From positions 1-64,000 of the forward strand of contig CAYQLB010000002.1 of assembly GCA_964418415.1 (NCBI GenBank): 64,000 bases of DNA, in the 5' to 3' direction. Below the pieces are notes generated by a model. That model saw nothing but the letters and a program-made list of their open reading frames with translations. It was not told the DNA's origin and did not search any database. The translations under genes and the position numbers were made by a program. Below, piece by piece: positions 63,720 to 64,000 of this stretch. Position 1 is the first letter of the stretch. Each line of letters starts with the position of its first letter. Source of the DNA: CAJBLF01 sp964418415 (GTDB taxonomy: Bacteria > Patescibacteriota > Gracilibacteria > Absconditabacterales > Absconditicoccaceae).

Positions 63720-64000
63720 ATGATTACATTTTCTTCTGTACAAAAAAAAGACATCCCTATACTTGCAAAAATATATGCAAAAGCATTTAATAAAGAATGA
63801 GAATATCGGACATTAAAAAAAAGCAATAATATTTTAATGTATCGATATTCCAAAAAGATGAAAATAAAAGTTTCTTATAATGGTGTTGTTGTTTGAGCGT
63901 TTTTTTCTGACATAAAACCATTGTATATGGGTAATGTTTTGAATGATGGAGATGTTTTTATAGATCCTGATTTTCAAAATCTCTGAATAGGTAGACGATT
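63720..64000 (+). CDS. GNAT family acetyltransferase, partial
   Basis: Starts 2 nt after the AlaRS-like gene and runs off the window end. The 93 residues seen include the acetyl-CoA pyrophosphate loop DPDFQNLGIGRR (Q-x-x-G-x-G/A) with Gly as TGA. The target (protein, amine or antibiotic) is unknown. Confidence 0.82.

Noticed and set aside
1..64000. Code 4 (UGA = Trp, Mycoplasma-like)
   Set aside because: TGA aligns with invariant glycines, not tryptophans, and TGG is used for Trp at conserved sites.

Overview
The window is AT-rich bacterial DNA in which almost every gene is interrupted by in-frame TGA. The TGA codons fall on invariant glycines: the ABC signature LSGG, the PfkB-kinase DVTGAGD motif, the GmhA GNGGSAADA loop and the H3TH loop of a 5'-3' exonuclease. 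TGG is used normally for tryptophan, and every reassembled gene ends in TAA or TAG. This is genetic code 25 (UGA = glycine), known from Candidatus Gracilibacteria (BD1-5) and Candidatus Absconditabacteria (SR1); I cannot tell which from this window. All CDS coordinates below read TGA as Gly.

Layout. 1-4.5 kb: two ABC-F ATPases around the GTPase EngB. 4.5-11.3 kb: small uncharacterised proteins, tmRNA, an MscL-like channel and DNA primase. 11.5-17.8 kb: a large unknown helical protein, an M16 peptidase, an exported SLH-like protein and a big surface protein. 17.8-18.8 kb: repeats and a 100-N scaffold gap, then tsaE. 18.8-21.2 kb: a stand-alone 5'-3' exonuclease and an AbiE type IV toxin-antitoxin pair. 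21.2-31.3 kb: a surface-glycan locus (heptose kinase, GmhA, two GT9, an FkbM and two other methyltransferases, a GT4, a GT2 and a Wzx-like flippase). 31.4-33.8 kb: a second AbiE pair plus a RhuM-Fic protein. 34.1-36.4 kb: a 2-oxoacid:acceptor oxidoreductase. 36.6-46.4 kb: MurA, an exported protein, an MFS transporter, an OmpA-like protein, HisRS, a CBS-domain membrane protein, a DUF2304-GT2 fusion and a four-helix-bundle protein. 46.4-52.6 kb: SerRS, tRNA-Cys, SmpB, a membrane protein, a phosphoesterase and GlyRS. 52.6-54.2 kb: no conventional gene, but a perfect 305-bp tandem repeat with promoters, Shine-Dalgarno-like sequences, tiny ORFs and a terminator. 54.2-64 kb: a HIT protein, an AbrB-like regulator, an RND efflux pair, AspRS, tRNA-Thr, a separately encoded AlaRS C-terminal half and the start of a GNAT acetyltransferase.

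How the parts fit. tmRNA and SmpB together give trans-translation; four complete aminoacyl-tRNA synthetases and an AlaRS fragment are present. The glycan locus and the SLH/Ig-like surface proteins suggest a glycosylated cell surface. Promoters follow a TTGACA/TATAAT pattern with 15-17 bp spacing (mostly 16), and most genes lack a clear Shine-Dalgarno sequence. Several dispersed repeat families fill the intergenic space. The most unusual are a family of ATTAC-spaced mini-hairpins whose stems vary while pairing is kept, and the 305-bp tandem repeat locus.
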